A stretch of 6,533 nt of DNA, from assembly GCA_045589735.1 (NCBI GenBank), contig JAZNPQ010000096.1:1-6533 (forward strand), written 5' to 3'. A program made the position numbers and the translations under genes. Positions 5,759 to 6,533 of this stretch are shown here, one piece after another (the stretch's first letter is position 1; each line of letters begins with the position of its first letter). This DNA is from RGIG3994 sp045589735 (lineage in GTDB: Bacteria > Bacillota > Clostridia > Oscillospirales > CAG-272). The notes beneath the pieces are model-generated. The model was given only the letters and a program-made list of their open reading frames with translations, made no database searches and had not been told where the DNA came from.

Positions 5759-6533
5759 CTATTTAATAAATATCTGTACTACCGAGACTGCAAGAAATAT
5801 AGCCACGCACAAGGCAGACGCAACCGTCAAAAGACATTTTTTAAAGCGCGGGATAAGCTCATCGCGACGTACGGGCTCACGGTAATCCGAGGGCTCGTCG
5901 CGTTTTGAGTATTTTTCGTACAGTCGTCTCGCTCCGCCGCAAAAAATTGCCGCCGACAGAAGCAATACCATCACAAGAATGATAACGGCAACGCCGACGC
6001 TTCCCGCCGTGAGATAGAATTCGGTTATGTATTTCTGACCGAAAAGCCCGAAAATATTATAGATAAAATGGGCTATCATACACGAAACGACCGACCTTGT
6101 GGCGTAAAGCAGAAGCGACAGCACAATACCTGCGAAAATATAAATCGGTATCTTTGCGAAATTGAAATGAAGCAGTCCGAACCAAAGCGTGTTCATAACA
6201 ACGGCGCAGATAACACCGTGACGCTCATATTCGGCAGAGAGTATTCCGCGAAAGACCAGCTCTTCGCACACGGCGGGCAGGGCAGCGTAAGCAAGAATAA
6301 GCCAGAGCGCGCCGAGAGGTGTGCCGTTGTATTTTGAAATAAAGGTATCGTAAAGCGAAAAGCTGCCCTCAAGAGTGCTTTCACCCGAAAAATTTATACT
6401 GAGTAAGAGACAACCCGACATAAGCGCAAAGCTCGCCGCAATTATGACAGTCAGATGCGAGAGCTTTGGCGGTGTGATACGCAGTCTTTTTACGTATCCC
6501 CGCTTGTGAGCGTCGTCAGACTTGACCGTACGG
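5759..6533 (-). CDS. CPBP-family intramembrane protease (5' end beyond window)
   Basis: A polytopic membrane protein of the CPBP (CAAX protease/bacteriocin-processing, formerly Abi) family of glutamate-type intramembrane proteases. All three family motifs are visible: EELVFR in PAVCEELVFRG (Glu pair at 6265-6260), FGLLH (His at 6169-6167), and AHFIYN with His at 6070-6068 and Asn three residues on. About seven hydrophobic segments can be seen, including LTVIIAASFALMSGCLLLS just inside the right edge and a C-terminal one ending IFIK. A basic, charged loop (KYSKRDEPSDYREPVRRDE) precedes the last helix. The frame stays open from the ATG at 6421 to the window edge (37 more codons, no stop), and that ATG lies inside the first hydrophobic segment, so the true start is outside. 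At least 257 residues. The substrate is unknown. The next gene has its own promoter, so no functional link is implied. Confidence 0.85.
   Translation of the reverse strand, partial: RTVKSDDAHKRGYVKRLRITPPKLSHLTVIIAASFALMSGCLLLSINFSGESTLEGSFSLYDTFISKYNGTPLGALWLILAYAALPAVCEELVFRGILSAEYERHGVICAVVMNTLWFGLLHFNFAKIPIYIFAGIVLSLLLYATRSVVSCMIAHFIYNIFGLFGQKYITEFYLTAGSVGVAVIILVMVLLLSAAIFCGGARRLYEKYSKRDEPSDYREPVRRDELIPRFKKCLLTVASALCVAIFLAVSVVQIFIK

Overview
The window looks like ordinary chromosome from an uncultured member of the Clostridia, probably gut-associated and near the Oscillospirales. This rests on strong AGGAGG-type ribosome binding sites, base composition near 50% GC with AT-rich spacers, short GC-rich intergenic hairpins typical of that group, and the protein families. 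The exact taxon cannot be read from the sequence. I see no phage, transposon, CRISPR, tRNA or rRNA.

Left half (1-3340, + strand): the last codons of a possible upstream gene, then an RsuA/RluB-family rRNA pseudouridine synthase (123-854), a class B penicillin-binding protein with one N-terminal membrane anchor (932-2923), and a 127-residue protein that looks like a degenerate GNAT domain (2957-3340). They are co-directional with gaps of 77 and 33 bases. A weak terminator-like hairpin lies in the first gap.

Convergent spacer (3341-3584): a nested 80-base imperfect palindrome right after the + strand stop, an AT-rich stretch with a small inverted repeat, and a strong 15-bp hairpin that serves as terminator for the minus-strand genes.

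Right half (- strand, transcribed right to left): a partial CPBP-family intramembrane protease gene enters from the right edge (6533-5759). A 150-base spacer follows, holding a good sigma-A-type promoter preceded by two TTTTCGAAAA palindromes 21 bp apart. This promoter should drive a two-gene operon: a xylose-isomerase-like TIM-barrel sugar isomerase/epimerase (5608-4793) and a Gfo/Idh/MocA NAD(P)-dependent oxidoreductase (4769-3585). The two enzymes probably act in sequence on one sugar, polyol or glycoside; the substrate is not readable. Isoleucine codon use in the oxidoreductase differs sharply from the left-half genes, suggesting high expression.

No clearly new system is present. The most useful leads are the promoter-operator layout of the sugar operon, the oxidoreductase/TIM-barrel pairing with a Tyr in place of the usual catalytic His, and the nested palindromes.
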